A stretch of DNA of 64,000 bases from Halorubrum rutilum (GTDB lineage Archaea > Halobacteriota > Halobacteria > Halobacteriales > Haloferacaceae), in the NCBI RefSeq assembly GCF_024494565.1, contig NZ_JANHDN010000002.1:434001-498000 (forward strand). Reading direction: 5' to 3'. A program made the position numbers and the translations under genes. The notes beneath the pieces are model-generated. The model was not told where the DNA came from. It did not search any database and saw nothing but the letters and a program-made list of their open reading frames with translations. This document shows positions 15,913 to 24,721 of this stretch, one piece after another (positions within the stretch are counted from its first letter, which is position 1; each line of letters opens with the position of its first letter).

Positions 15913-16803
15913 TCAGTTCCGCGGCTCGTCGGCCTCGGACTCCGACTCCTCTAACTCTACGTCGAGCTCCTCGTCGAGGTCGGCGCTCGAATCACCATCG
16001 AGGTCCGATTCGAGGTCGTCCGCGTCGATCTCCGACTCGATGTCGGAGAGCTCGGCGTCGACGTCCTCGTCGCTGACGGCGTCGGCGCCGCCGTTCGACG
16101 ACCCGCCCTTGCCGAGTTCGCCCTTGAGCGTCTCCAGCTCGGCGTCAACCTCGCTGTCCGTCGAGAGGCTCTCCAGCTCGCGGTCGATGCTGTCCTTGTC
16201 GGAGAGCGCGTCCTCGAACGCGCCGGAGTCCTCCAGCTCGTCCATCGCCTCCGCGCGCGCCTCCATCTCTTCCGTGCGCTCCTCGGCGCGCTCGATGGAC
16301 CGGGAGACGTCCTCCATCTCGTCGCCGACGCCCGTCATCGCCTCTGAGACGCGCGAGGACGCTTCTGCGGCCTCGTATCGCGCCTTCATCGTCTCCTTCT
16401 TCGTCCGGAACTCCTCGATGCGGTTCTGGAGCTTGTTCTTCTTCTCGACGAGCTGCTCTTGAGTGTTGTTCAGCTCCGCGATCTGGCCCTCCAGCTCCTC
16501 GATCTGGCTCATCTTCGACTTCTTCTTTTCGAGGGCCTTCCGCGCGAGATCGTCGCGGTCCTGCTGGACCGCCTCCCGGGCCTGTCGGTTGTGCTTCTCG
16601 ACGTTCTCTTCGAGCTTCCGCTTCTGGATCTCCAGGCGCTTCTTCTGGGTCGTCAGGTCGGCGATCCCCTGCTTGACGTCCTGGAGCTCGTCGCGCATCT
16701 GTTCGTACGAGTAGTCGAGCGACTCCGTCGGATCCTCCGCCCGGTTCAGGAGGGCGTTCACCTTCGAGCGGATGACGTAGGAGGCGCGCGAGAGGATTCC
16801 CAT
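15913..16803 (-). CDS. PspA/Vipp1-family membrane-stress protein
   Basis: A 296-residue PspA/IM30 homologue expected to bind the inner face of the membrane and respond to envelope stress. It begins with the conserved amphipathic helix (M-G-I-L-S-R-A-S-Y-V-I) and the N-x-L-L-N-R-A-E-D-P segment at about 16-25. A long coiled coil rich in Lys, Glu, Gln and Arg runs from about 30 to 185. The remaining about 110 residues are a very acidic Asp/Glu/Ser tail, longer than in bacterial PspA and typical of halophile extensions. It is convergent with the enolase-family gene. No PspF-like regulator is nearby. Confidence 0.9.
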   Translation of the reverse strand: MGILSRASYVIRSKVNALLNRAEDPTESLDYSYEQMRDELQDVKQGIADLTTQKKRLEIQKRKLEENVEKHNRQAREAVQQDRDDLARKALEKKKSKMSQIEELEGQIAELNNTQEQLVEKKNKLQNRIEEFRTKKETMKARYEAAEASSRVSEAMTGVGDEMEDVSRSIERAEERTEEMEARAEAMDELEDSGAFEDALSDKDSIDRELESLSTDSEVDAELETLKGELGKGGSSNGGADAVSDEDVDAELSDIESEIDADDLESDLDGDSSADLDEELDVELEESESEADEPRN

Positions 16804-16960
16804 GTCCCGTCATACGCGTTCCACCCGTTAAAACCTCATGTGGTTCGCGCTCCTCGAAACGGGTCGGCGCGCCCGCGAACATCGGTTTCGAGGGGTCGAC
16901 CGCAGTTTTGAGGGGTCGCGCGCGAGAGCCCGCGCCGGCGGGTATCGCTCATCCTGAAGA

Positions 16961-16966
16961 TTTATT
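16961..16966 (+). promoter_or_regulatory. TATA-like box of the sugar isomerase gene
   Basis: TTTATT lies 25-30 nt before the ATG at 16991, consistent with a leaderless transcript reading into the isomerase-dehydrogenase pair. Confidence 0.5.
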
Positions 16967-16990
16967 CGGAGTGTTGCGCAATCCGCACGC

Positions 16991-17962
16991 ATGGACATCG
17001 GCGTACTGACCGTTCCGCTCGGCGGCGAATCGATCGAGGACGCGACCGCGTATCTCGACGCGATCGGCGTCGACGCAGTCGAGCTCGGCGTCGGCGGATG
17101 GCCGGGCGAGGACCACGTCGACCGCGAGGCCCTCCTCGCCGACGAGGGCGCGCGCGAGGACCTGCTCGGGCTGCTCGACGAGCGCGGCCTGCGGATCTCC
17201 GCGCTGGCGACCCACAACAACCCGCTCCACCCCGACGAGGGGCGCGCGGCCGAGGCCGACCGCGAGCTCCGGGAGGCGATCGAACTGGCCGACCGGCTCG
17301 GCGTCGACGCGGTGACCTGCTTCTCCGGGCTTCCCGCCGGGGCGCCCGGCGACTCGACGCCCAACTGGGTCACGGCGCCGTGGCCGAGCGAGCACGCCGA
17401 CGCCCTCGACTACCAGTGGGACGAGGTCGCGGTCCCGTACTGGGAGGACCTCGCGAAACACGCGGACCGTCACGGCGTCGACGTCGCCATCGAGATGCAC
17501 CCGAACATGCTCGTCTACGAGCCGACCGGGATGCTCGCGCTGCGCGAGGCGACGAACGAGCGGATCGGCGCCAACTTCGACCCCTCGCACCTCTACTGGC
17601 AGGGGATCGACGTGACGGAGGCGATCCGCTTCCTCGGCGAACGCGACGCGATCCACCACGTCCACGCCAAGGACACGAAGGTGTACGACGCGAACGCCCG
17701 CGTGAAGGGCGTGCTCGACACGGCCGACTACACCGAGGAGGCCGACCGCTCGTGGCTGTTCCGCTCGATCGGCTACGGCCACGACGAGGCCCACTGGAAG
17801 GACGTCGTCTCGACGCTCCGGATGGTCGGCTACGAGGGCGCGCTCTCGATCGAACACGAGGACTCGCTCACCTCCTCGCGCGAGGGGTTGGAGAAGGCGG
17901 TCGACGTGCTCGACCGCGCCGTCTTCGAGACCGAACCGGGCGACGCCTACTGGGCGGAGTAA
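16991..17962 (+). CDS. Sugar phosphate isomerase/epimerase (xylose-isomerase-like TIM barrel)
   Basis: A 323-residue AP-endonuclease-2/IolE-type barrel. It shows the family pattern of a short N-terminal strand (M-D-I-G-V-L-T), A-V-E-L-G at about 34-38, metal-ligand candidates E-M-H at about 174-176, F-D-P-S-H at about 197-201, H-V-H-A-K-D at about 219-224, and a C-terminal S-I-E-H-E-D at about 286-291. The substrate is not deducible; related enzymes act on inositol derivatives, keto sugars or hydroxypyruvate. The Gfo/Idh/MocA gene starts 19 nt downstream on the same strand, a very common pairing in which one enzyme isomerises and the other oxidises a sugar or polyol. Confidence 0.85.
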   Translation: MDIGVLTVPLGGESIEDATAYLDAIGVDAVELGVGGWPGEDHVDREALLADEGAREDLLGLLDERGLRISALATHNNPLHPDEGRAAEADRELREAIELADRLGVDAVTCFSGLPAGAPGDSTPNWVTAPWPSEHADALDYQWDEVAVPYWEDLAKHADRHGVDVAIEMHPNMLVYEPTGMLALREATNERIGANFDPSHLYWQGIDVTEAIRFLGERDAIHHVHAKDTKVYDANARVKGVLDTADYTEEADRSWLFRSIGYGHDEAHWKDVVSTLRMVGYEGALSIEHEDSLTSSREGLEKAVDVLDRAVFETEPGDAYWAE

Positions 17963-17981
17963 GCGGGAGGACGAGACCACG

Positions 17982-19127
17982 ATGACACGAGAGCCACTCA
18001 AGATCGGCGTGCTGGGGTATCGATTCATGGGGAAGGCGCACGCGAACGCGCTGGCGCGGCTGCCGATGTTCTTCCCGGACGCGCCCGCGGTCGAGCGGCA
18101 CACGCTCGTCGGGCGCGACGAGGAAGCCCTCGCGGACGCCGCGGACCGGTTCGGCTTCGCGCACACGGCGACCGACTGGGCGGAGGCGATCGACGAGGTG
18201 GACGTCTTCTACAACCTCGGGCCGAACCACGTCCACGCGGAGCCGTCGATCGCGGCCCTCGACGCGGGCGTCCCGGTCCTCTGCGAGAAGCCGCTCGCGC
18301 CGACCCTCGACGAGGCGGCGGCCATGCGCGACGCCGCGGCCGACGCCGACGTGCCCGCCGGCACCGCCTTCAACTACCGGTTCGTCCCGGCGATCCGCTA
18401 CGCGAAGGGGCTGATCGCGGACGGCGAGCTCGGCGAGATCAGCCAGGTCCGCGGGCGCTACCTTCAGGACTGGCTGGCCGATCCCGACGCGCCGTGGGCG
18501 TGGCGCATGGACGCCGACATGGCGGGCTCGGGCGCGCTCGGCGACCTCGGCGCGCACACGATCGACCTCGTGGACTTCCTCGTCGGCGACGAGGTCGGCG
18601 GGATCGACCGGCTCTCCGGTCACCTGCAGACGTTCGTCGACGAGCGCCCGGTGTACGAGGAGGGCGACGGCGACGATGCCGAAGTCGAGGAGTACCGCGA
18701 CGTGACCGTCGACGACGCCTACTCCGCGCAGGTCGCCTACGAGTCGGGCGCGACGGGGACCTTCGAGGCGACCCGGTTCGCGACCGGCCACAAGAACGAC
18801 CACACGGTCGAGGTCCACGGCTCGAAGGGGAGCCTGAAGTTCTCCTTGGAGCGGCTCAACGAGCTGGAGGTGCTCCGCGAGGGCGACCGCGGCTTCCAGA
18901 CGGTGCTCGTCACCGACGAGACGGACCCGTACGTCGACCGGTGGTGGCCCCCCGGTCACGTCATCGGCTGGGAGCACACCTTCGTCCACGAGAACTACGA
19001 GTTCCTCACCGCGGTCGCCGAGGGCCGCGAGTTCTCGCCGTCGTTCGCGGAGGGGTACCGGGTCCAGGGGATCCTCGACGCAATCGAGCGCTCCGACGAG
19101 CGCGGCGAGTGGGTGAGCGTCGAGTAG
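17982..19127 (+). CDS. Gfo/Idh/MocA-family NAD(P)-dependent sugar/polyol dehydrogenase
   Basis: A 381-residue oxidoreductase. The N-terminal Rossmann fold opens I-G-V-L-G-Y-R-F-M-G-K-A-H (about 8-20). The family signature C-E-K-P-L-A is at about 103-108 with the conserved catalytic Lys, followed by N-Y-R-F-V-P near 128-133 and G-D-L-G-A-H-T-I-D near 187-195, which supplies the usual Asp/His pair of the C-terminal domain. It is cotranscribed with the preceding TIM-barrel isomerase. The substrate is probably inositol, glucose or a related sugar, not specified by sequence. It is convergent with the pilin-like gene. Confidence 0.88.
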   Translation: MTREPLKIGVLGYRFMGKAHANALARLPMFFPDAPAVERHTLVGRDEEALADAADRFGFAHTATDWAEAIDEVDVFYNLGPNHVHAEPSIAALDAGVPVLCEKPLAPTLDEAAAMRDAAADADVPAGTAFNYRFVPAIRYAKGLIADGELGEISQVRGRYLQDWLADPDAPWAWRMDADMAGSGALGDLGAHTIDLVDFLVGDEVGGIDRLSGHLQTFVDERPVYEEGDGDDAEVEEYRDVTVDDAYSAQVAYESGATGTFEATRFATGHKNDHTVEVHGSKGSLKFSLERLNELEVLREGDRGFQTVLVTDETDPYVDRWWPPGHVIGWEHTFVHENYEFLTAVAEGREFSPSFAEGYRVQGILDAIERSDERGEWVSVE

Positions 19128-19157
19128 CGGCGCGGCCCGGCCCGGTTCGTCCCGCTC

Positions 19158-19634
19158 TCAGAACCCGCCCCCGCCGCCCGCGAGCGGGTCCGCGCTCGGT
19201 CCGTCCTCCTCGGCCCACTCGTCGACCGCCGACTCCTCGCCGTCGTAGGTGCCGAGGGTCTCGCGCGTGTCGAACGCCACCGGCTCCCAGACCACGTCGA
19301 ACTGCTCGTTCCCGGTCGCGTTCGGGACGACCACGCGGTCGCCGGGCTCGACGACGCCGTCGCCGGGCCAGGCGCCGAACTCGACCTCGCCGTCGGGGTC
19401 CTCGCCGCGGACGTACAGCTCCTCGGCGGGGACGGGCTCGGGGCCGGCGGCGACGACGACGATCTCGCCGCCGTCGGCCTCGACCTGAAACTCGGCGTCC
19501 GGCGGCGCGACCCCGTCGATCAGCCCGAACATCGCGGCCCCGACGACCGCCAGCAGGAGGACGACGACGCCGACGAGCATCCCCGTGCCGGCTATCGGGG
19601 TGAACCCCCGCTCGTCGCTCCGGAAGGCGCGCAT
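19158..19634 (-). CDS. Archaeal type IV pilin-like protein
   Basis: A 158-residue secreted protein with a class III (prepilin) signal. A short charged N-terminus R-S-D-E-R-G is followed by F-T-P-I-A-G-T-G-M-L-V-G-V-V-V-L-L-L-A-V (hydrophobic helix, about 11-37), so the prepilin peptidase would cut after Gly10. The mature domain is acidic and beta-like, with D-G-V-V-E-P-G-D-R-V-V-V and W-E-P-V-A-F-D-T segments, and ends in a Gly-rich tail. This resembles haloarchaeal type IV pilins with the DUF1628-like N-terminal domain. A TATA-like CCTTATACC lies about 30 nt upstream. It is an orphan with no pilus ATPase nearby. Confidence 0.8.
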   Translation of the reverse strand: MRAFRSDERGFTPIAGTGMLVGVVVLLLAVVGAAMFGLIDGVAPPDAEFQVEADGGEIVVVAAGPEPVPAEELYVRGEDPDGEVEFGAWPGDGVVEPGDRVVVPNATGNEQFDVVWEPVAFDTRETLGTYDGEESAVDEWAEEDGPSADPLAGGGGGF

Positions 19635-19784
19635 TCGACTACCGCTCCGCGCGCCCCGGTATAAGGGTTTACCCGCCGCTTATCAGACGGGAGAACGAGC
19701 CGCCCGCGGTCGCTCGGACCGGGTCGACGCGCGGTCGCGCTCCCGAACCGGAACCCCGTTATCCCGTCCGCCCGAAGGGCGCAC

Positions 19785-20399
19785 GTGACATCGTGGATCG
19801 AGGACCCGGCGGGGGGACGAGCCCGGGGGCCGCGCGGGCTCGCTCGCGCCTGGGTCGAGGCCCTCGTCCGACCGCGTCGCCTCTTCGCGAACGGCGTGGC
19901 GCGCGGCGACCAGGCGCCCGCGCTGACGTTCGCCGTCGCCGTCGCCGCCGCGTTCGCGCTCGGCTGGATGGTCGCTGACCCCTCCGTAGTCCCCGGGATC
20001 GTCGCGTCGGTACCCGTCTCGGCGCTCGTCGCCTTCCTCGTCGTGGTCGCGCTCGCGGCCCCGGTGGGGCTCCACCTGACCGCGGCGGTCGCGACGGTGA
20101 GCGTCGTCGTCGCCAGCGTCGAGGTGCGGGGCGGGCTCGGACTGCGCGACCGCGGCGGGGTCAGCGAGACCGTGCAGGTCGTCGCGTACGCCAGCTCGCC
20201 GATGGCGCTCGCCGGGCCGCCGGTCCCGGCGCTGCGGATCGCCTGCGGCGCGTACGCGGCCGTCCTGCTGCTGCTCGGCTTCCGGACCGTTCACGGGACC
20301 TCGTGGCCGCGCACGCTCGTCGCCGGGGTCCCGCCGGCGCTGCTCGGCTACGGCGTCGGCTACCGCGTGATCGCGTCGGCCCGGACGCTCTTCGCGTGA
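19785..20399 (+). CDS. Yip1-domain multi-spanning membrane protein
   Basis: A 204-residue integral membrane protein with about five hydrophobic segments (about 45-65, 72-95, 97-112, 130-152, 156-172, 180-198). It has a Yip1-like opening, A-L-V-R-P-R-R-L-F, and a mid-protein G-G-x-G-x-R-x-x-x-x-V-S-E-T-V-Q-V-V-A-Y-A-S-S-P, the usual Y-x-x-x-P turn of archaeal Yip1 proteins. The start is a GTG at 19785; a TATA-like CGTTATCC about 28 nt upstream supports it. Function is unknown in archaea; eukaryotic Yip1 proteins act in vesicle traffic, a role that does not transfer here. Confidence 0.8.
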   Translation: MTSWIEDPAGGRARGPRGLARAWVEALVRPRRLFANGVARGDQAPALTFAVAVAAAFALGWMVADPSVVPGIVASVPVSALVAFLVVVALAAPVGLHLTAAVATVSVVVASVEVRGGLGLRDRGGVSETVQVVAYASSPMALAGPPVPALRIACGAYAAVLLLLGFRTVHGTSWPRTLVAGVPPALLGYGVGYRVIASARTLFA

Positions 20400-20452
20400 C
20401 CCCGCGCCGGCCGTTTTCGAAGCGTAGCTCCCGCGAGGCTTTCGACAACCGT

Positions 20453-20456
20453 TTTA
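20453..20456 (+). promoter_or_regulatory. TATA-like box of the DHH-family gene
   Basis: TTTA within CCGTTTTAGGCC is placed 26-29 nt before the ATG at 20482, leaderless spacing. Confidence 0.45.
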
Positions 20457-20481
20457 GGCCCGAGGCTCTCGGTGTACTCAA

Positions 20482-22665
20482 ATGGGATCCTGTATCATCT
20501 GTGGCGTCGACGTCGACGGCGGCGGGCGCATCTGCGACCCGCACCAGGAGGACGTCGTCTTCGACTTCCGCGGCGACTCACCCGATCAGCTCGTGCCCGA
20601 TCGGTTCTACCGCGGCGTCGTCGACGGCTACGCCGAGTTCGGCGTGTTCGTCGACCTCGCCCCCGGCGTGACCGGGCTGCTCCACCGCTCCGAGCTCGAC
20701 CGGCGGCTCGACAGCCTCGACTGGGAGCCGGGCGACGAGGTGTTCGTCCAGGTGAAGGGCGTCCGCGACAACGGGAACATCGACCTCGCGTGGTCGATCC
20801 GACAGGCCGACCGCGAGTTCCGCGGCGTGCTCGTCCAGGACGGCGACACCGAGCATCTGCCGGAGGCGGACGAGGGCGACGAGGAGGCGACCGACGAGGG
20901 ACCGGACCGCGCTGACGCGACCGAAGGCGACGGGCCGACCGCCGAGGCCGACGCGGACGAGACCGAGGTCGTCGGCGAAGCGCCGGACGGACTCGCCGAC
21001 GAGGCCGACGAGGTCGACGAGTCCGACGCGGCCGACGCGGCTGAAGCGGAGCCCGAGGTCGCGGGTGACGAGGCCGGGGACGACGAAACCGTAGACGACG
21101 AGGCCGGGGACGACGAAACCGTAGACGACGAGACGGGGACCGACGAGCCCGACGACCTCGACGACGACCGCGAGCGCGTCGAGATCGGCACCCTCTCCGA
21201 GGCCGTCGGCGACGCGGTGCGGATCGACGGCGAGGTCGTCGGCGTCCGGCAGACCGGCGGCCCCACCGTCTTCGAGGTGCGCGACGAGACCGGCGTCGTC
21301 GACGTGGCGGCGTTCGTCGAGCCGGGCGTCCGCGCGTACCCGGACGTCGAGGTCGGCGACGCGGTGCGGATCGACGGCGAGGTCGAGAGCCACCGTGGCG
21401 ACGTGCAGGTCGAGTCCGAGGCGCTCGTCCTCCTCGACGGCGAGGCCGCCGAGGCGGTCCGCCGCCGGCTCGCCGAGGCGCTGACCGACGAGGCGCGCCC
21501 CGAGGGGCTCCAGCCGCTCGCGGGCGACGAGGCGGTCGCGCAGCTCGCCGACGGGCTGCTCGACGCCGCGGAGGCGGTCCGGCGCGCGGTCCTCGAATCG
21601 CGCCCGATCGTCGTGCGCCACCCCGCCACCGCCGACGGCTACGTCGCCGGCGCGGCGGTCGAGCGCGCCGTGCTCCCGCTGATCCGCGACGAGCACGCCA
21701 AGAGCGACGCCGAGTACCACTACTTCACCCGCCGCCCGCTCGACGACCCGGTGTACGGGATGGACGCGGCGACGAACGACGCGACCCGCATGCTGCAGGA
21801 CCGCGACCGCCACGACGAGAAGCTCCCGCTGTTCCTCCTCGTCGGCACCGGCTCGACGGTCGAGTCGGCCGACGGCATCGACCTGCTCTCCGTCTACGGC
21901 GTGGACGCGGTCGTCGTCGACGCCGAGGTCGCCGACCCCGAGACCCGCGAGGCGGTCGACACGCTCGTCTCCCCGGAGATCGACGGGGTCGACGCCGACC
22001 TCTCGACGGGCGCGCTGGTCGCCTCGCTGGCCTCCGCGGTCAACGACGAGGTCCGCGCCGACCTGCGCCACCTCCCGGCCGTGAGCTACTGGGACGAGGC
22101 GCCCGACCGCTACGTCGACCTCGCCCGCGAGGCGGGCTACGACGTCGAGCGCGTCGCGGAGCTCCGCGAGGCGGTCGCGCTGGAGGCGTACTACCAGTCG
22201 TACCAAGACAAGCGGGAGCTCGTCGCCGACCTCCTCTTCGAGGACGGCGGCAACCTCGCCGCGCACGTCTCAGAGCAGTTCCGCGAGAAGCTGGAGACCG
22301 AGGTCGAGACCGCGACCGCCAACGTCGTCACCGAGGCGGTCGACGGCGTCGAGTTCGACGTGCTCGACACGGACGGCTACACCCACCGCTACGACTTCCC
22401 GCCGACGCCGCTCCTGCTCGACGACCTCCACCGCCGGCGCGCGAACGGCGAGGCGCACGCGACCGTCGGCATCGGCACCGACGAGCTGTACATCCGGACG
22501 AGCGAGGCGGTCTCCGTGCGCGACGTGGCCGAGCGCGCGGCCGAGCTCGCGCCCGCCGCCGACGTCGCGACGGCCGGGCTCCGCGAGGGGAAGATCGAGT
22601 TCCTCTCCGGCGAGCGCGACGCGGTCGAGGACGCCGTCGTCGCCGCCGTCGCCGAGGCGTTCTGA
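20482..22665 (+). CDS. DHH/RecJ-like protein with zinc, S1 and OB domains, catalytic motif degenerate
   Basis: A 727-residue multidomain protein. In order: an N-terminal C-I-I-C...C-D-P-H zinc knuckle (4-20); an S1 RNA-binding domain (about 40-110, F-Y-R-G-V-V-D-G-Y to N-G-N-I-D-L); an acidic linker (about 120-230) with a perfect 10-residue tandem repeat; an OB-fold (about 233-315); and a DHH-phosphoesterase-like region (about 370-727). The usual motif I H-x-D-A-D-G is H-P-A-T-A-D-G and the D-H-H signature is replaced by V-V-V-D-A-E-V (about 475-481), so phosphodiester hydrolysis is doubtful. Archaeal RecJ homologues include active nucleases and inactive Cdc45-like partners; this looks like the latter kind. 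Nucleic-acid binding is a safer call than nuclease. Confidence 0.82.
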   Translation: MGSCIICGVDVDGGGRICDPHQEDVVFDFRGDSPDQLVPDRFYRGVVDGYAEFGVFVDLAPGVTGLLHRSELDRRLDSLDWEPGDEVFVQVKGVRDNGNIDLAWSIRQADREFRGVLVQDGDTEHLPEADEGDEEATDEGPDRADATEGDGPTAEADADETEVVGEAPDGLADEADEVDESDAADAAEAEPEVAGDEAGDDETVDDEAGDDETVDDETGTDEPDDLDDDRERVEIGTLSEAVGDAVRIDGEVVGVRQTGGPTVFEVRDETGVVDVAAFVEPGVRAYPDVEVGDAVRIDGEVESHRGDVQVESEALVLLDGEAAEAVRRRLAEALTDEARPEGLQPLAGDEAVAQLADGLLDAAEAVRRAVLESRPIVVRHPATADGYVAGAAVERAVLPLIRDEHAKSDAEYHYFTRRPLDDPVYGMDAATNDATRMLQDRDRHDEKLPLFLLVGTGSTVESADGIDLLSVYGVDAVVVDAEVADPETREAVDTLVSPEIDGVDADLSTGALVASLASAVNDEVRADLRHLPAVSYWDEAPDRYVDLAREAGYDVERVAELREAVALEAYYQSYQDKRELVADLLFEDGGNLAAHVSEQFREKLETEVETATANVVTEAVDGVEFDVLDTDGYTHRYDFPPTPLLLDDLHRRRANGEAHATVGIGTDELYIRTSEAVSVRDVAERAAELAPAADVATAGLREGKIEFLSGERDAVEDAVVAAVAEAF
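21067..21126 (+). repeat. Perfect 30-bp tandem repeat (two units) inside the DHH-like gene
   Basis: Units at 21067-21096 and 21097-21126 are identical and encode the acidic decapeptide D-E-A-G-D-D-E-T-V-D twice; a degenerate third unit follows. It keeps frame and lies in the disordered linker between the S1 and OB domains, so its length may vary between strains. Confidence 0.9.
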
Positions 22666-22701
22666 GCGGCGCGCCGCCCCGTCCGCGCCCGCCGACGGCG
22701 C

Positions 22702-23358
22702 TCACCGGCGCGTGAACGGTCCGGGGGGGAGGATGAGGTCGTCGAGTTCCGCGAGGTGTTTCACGTTGAAGACGACCTTCAGCTCGTCGCTCAGCGGGTA
22801 CCCGTTACAGGAGAGCCGGAACCCCCGCTCCGCGAGCTCCTCCGGCATGATGTGGTTCGCCGGCTGCGAGAGCTCGCCCTCGACGAGGTACACCGCGCAG
22901 TTCGCGCAGGCCCCGCCGCGACAGGAGAACGGCCAGCTGAACCCGCGGTTCTCCGCGGCCTCCAGTAAGCTCTCGTCGGGCTCGACGAGCAGGCGCCCGT
23001 GCTCGGCCGCGCCGAGGTCGGCGTGCGACGCCTTCCGGAATAGGTCGTCGTCGTCGAGCGACCAGCCGTAGTCGGCGAGCGCGTCGTAGTCGAGGAACTC
23101 GACGCGCACGGGGTCCACCTCGGCGGCGTCGCCCTCGTCGTCGATCAGGTCGACGTCGGCGACCGCGGCGGCGTCGGCGCCGTCACCGTTTCGGCTCCGC
23201 TCGTCGATCTCGCGGTAGGCGCGCCTGACGAGCTGGAACTCCTCGACGGTCCCCCCCTGATCTGGGTGGGCCTCCTTCACCCGGTCGCGGTAGGCGCGCT
23301 CGATCGCGGCCTCGTCGGCGTCCTCGTCGACGTCCAACACCTCGAACGGCGAGACCAT
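22702..23358 (-). CDS. J-domain [2Fe-2S] ferredoxin fusion
   Basis: A 218-residue fusion. Residues about 1-55 form a DnaJ-like J domain (S-P-F-E-V-L-D-V, A-Y-R-D-R-V-K-E-A-H-P-D) with an intact H-P-D motif. A short acidic linker and the C-terminal plant/halobacterial-type ferredoxin follow. The cluster ligands are C-R-G-G-A-C-A-N-C (C-x4-C-x2-C) at about 154-162 with the fourth Cys in F-R-L-S-C-N-G-Y near 191. This architecture is known in haloarchaeal ferredoxins. It is the likely low-potential electron carrier for 2-oxoacid oxidoreductases or the AOR in this window. The J domain suggests Hsp70-assisted cluster assembly, an inference. It is divergent from the FEN1 gene. Confidence 0.9.
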   Translation of the reverse strand: MVSPFEVLDVDEDADEAAIERAYRDRVKEAHPDQGGTVEEFQLVRRAYREIDERSRNGDGADAAAVADVDLIDDEGDAAEVDPVRVEFLDYDALADYGWSLDDDDLFRKASHADLGAAEHGRLLVEPDESLLEAAENRGFSWPFSCRGGACANCAVYLVEGELSQPANHIMPEELAERGFRLSCNGYPLSDELKVVFNVKHLAELDDLILPPGPFTRR

Positions 23359-23479
23359 TCGCTACCGAATCGTAGTCGGCTGACGCACATAAACGCCCCA
23401 CAATGCGGCAGGGTCGGGAGCCGGATCGGGGCGGTCGCGCGGGTCGCCGCCGGGCCCGGTCGGCCGCCCGAGTCGATAG

Positions 23480-23485
23480 TTTAAG
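23480..23485 (+). promoter_or_regulatory. TATA-like box of fen
   Basis: TTTAAG lies 26-31 nt before the ATG at 23511. The spacing supports that start over the earlier in-frame ATG at 23403. Confidence 0.5.
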
Positions 23486-23510
23486 AGCCGCGGCGCCCAG
23501 CGAATGCGTA

Positions 23511-24488
23511 ATGGGAAACGCGGACCTGCGCGACCTCGCGGCCATCCGCGACGTCGCCTTCGAGGAGATCGAGGGGAGCGTCGTCGCCGTCGACGCGCAC
23601 AACTGGCTGTACCGGTACCTCACGACGACGGTGAAGTGGACGTCCGAGGGGAAGTACACCACCGCCGACGGCGTCGAGGTCGCGAACCTGATCGGCGTCG
23701 TACAGGGGCTCCCGAAGTTCTTCGAACACGACCTGATCCCGGTCATGGTGTTCGACGGCGCCGTCACCGACCTGAAGGCCGACGAGGTCGCGGACCGCCG
23801 CGAGAAGCGCGAACGGGCGGAGGAGCGACGGGCCGCGGCCGAAGAGCGCGGGGACGCGGTCGAGGCCGCCCGGCTGGAGGCCCGCACCCAGCGGCTCACC
23901 GACGCGATCCAGGAGACGACCCGCGAGCTGCTCTCGCTGTTGGACGTACCGATAGTCGAGGCGCCCGCCGAGGGGGAGGCGCAGTGCGCGCACATGGCCG
24001 CGACGGGGACCGTCGACCACGCCGGCAGCGAGGACTACGACACGCTGCTGTTCGGCGCCCCGACCACCCTCCGCCAGCTCACGAGCAAGGGCGACCCGGA
24101 GCTGATGGAGCTCGCGGCGACGCTCGACGGGCTCGGCCTGGACCGCCAGGGGCTGATCGACGTCGCCATGCTGTGCGGCACCGACTTCAACGAGGGCGTT
24201 CACGGCGTCGGCCCCAAGACCGCGGTGACGGCGGTGAGAGAGCACGGCGACCTCTGGGGCGTCCTCGACGCGCGCGGCGCCGAGATCCCGAACGCCGCCG
24301 AGATCCGCGAGCTGTTCATGGACCCGCCGGCGACCGACGTCGACGTCGACGTCGACGTGAACCCCGACGTCGCGGCCGCCCGCGCGTACGTCGTCGACGA
24401 GTGGGGCGTCGCGGCCGACGAGGTCGAGCGCGGGTTCGAGCGGATCGAGGAGTCGCAGGTCCAGACCGGGCTCGACCGGTGGTCGTGA
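23511..24488 (+). CDS. fen: Flap endonuclease 1 (FEN1/XPG family)
   Basis: A 325-residue structure-specific nuclease that removes 5' flaps in lagging-strand maturation and repair. It has the N region ([22 protein letters not shown] at about 24-36, V-M-V-F-D-G at about 77-82), the arch helix rich in Arg/Glu (about 92-130), the I-region motif [10 protein letters not shown] near 150-159 and D-Y-D-T-L-L near 177-182, and an H2TH-like V-G-P-K-T-A-V near 241. The final Q-T-G-L-D-R-W-S is a PIP-box-like PCNA-binding tail. The start at 23511 is fixed by the N-terminal Gly2 that is functionally essential in this family. Confidence 0.95.
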   Translation: MGNADLRDLAAIRDVAFEEIEGSVVAVDAHNWLYRYLTTTVKWTSEGKYTTADGVEVANLIGVVQGLPKFFEHDLIPVMVFDGAVTDLKADEVADRREKRERAEERRAAAEERGDAVEAARLEARTQRLTDAIQETTRELLSLLDVPIVEAPAEGEAQCAHMAATGTVDHAGSEDYDTLLFGAPTTLRQLTSKGDPELMELAATLDGLGLDRQGLIDVAMLCGTDFNEGVHGVGPKTAVTAVREHGDLWGVLDARGAEIPNAAEIRELFMDPPATDVDVDVDVNPDVAAARAYVVDEWGVAADEVERGFERIEESQVQTGLDRWS

Positions 24489-24721
24489 CCGGCGGCGGAG
24501 GGCGGAGGCGGTCGGCGCGGTAACGACGCGGTGGCCGCGAACATACCTTTTATTTCCCGTCGCGGAAAGGGTGCAGTACACGTGTCGTGGACCACCTCTC
24601 GACCGCGGATTCCGCCGGTCGGCGCGCGCGGACGCCCCCGACGGACCCGTTCGACCCGGCTGGGCGCGCCGGGCGGACCGCGCCAGCCGGTCCGAGCTCC
24701 CCACGACGACCCCTTTCACCA
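24489..24721 (+). promoter_or_regulatory. Long leader region of the glycine cleavage operon
   Basis: A TATA-like CTTTTATTT at 24546-24554 predicts transcription from about 24580, leaving about 140 nt of untranslated leader before gcvH. That is unusual among the leaderless genes here. An open frame runs through it into gcvH (from 24587), but its Arg/Pro/Ala composition argues against N-terminal extension. It could be a regulatory leader. I see no match to the bacterial glycine riboswitch. Confidence 0.4.
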
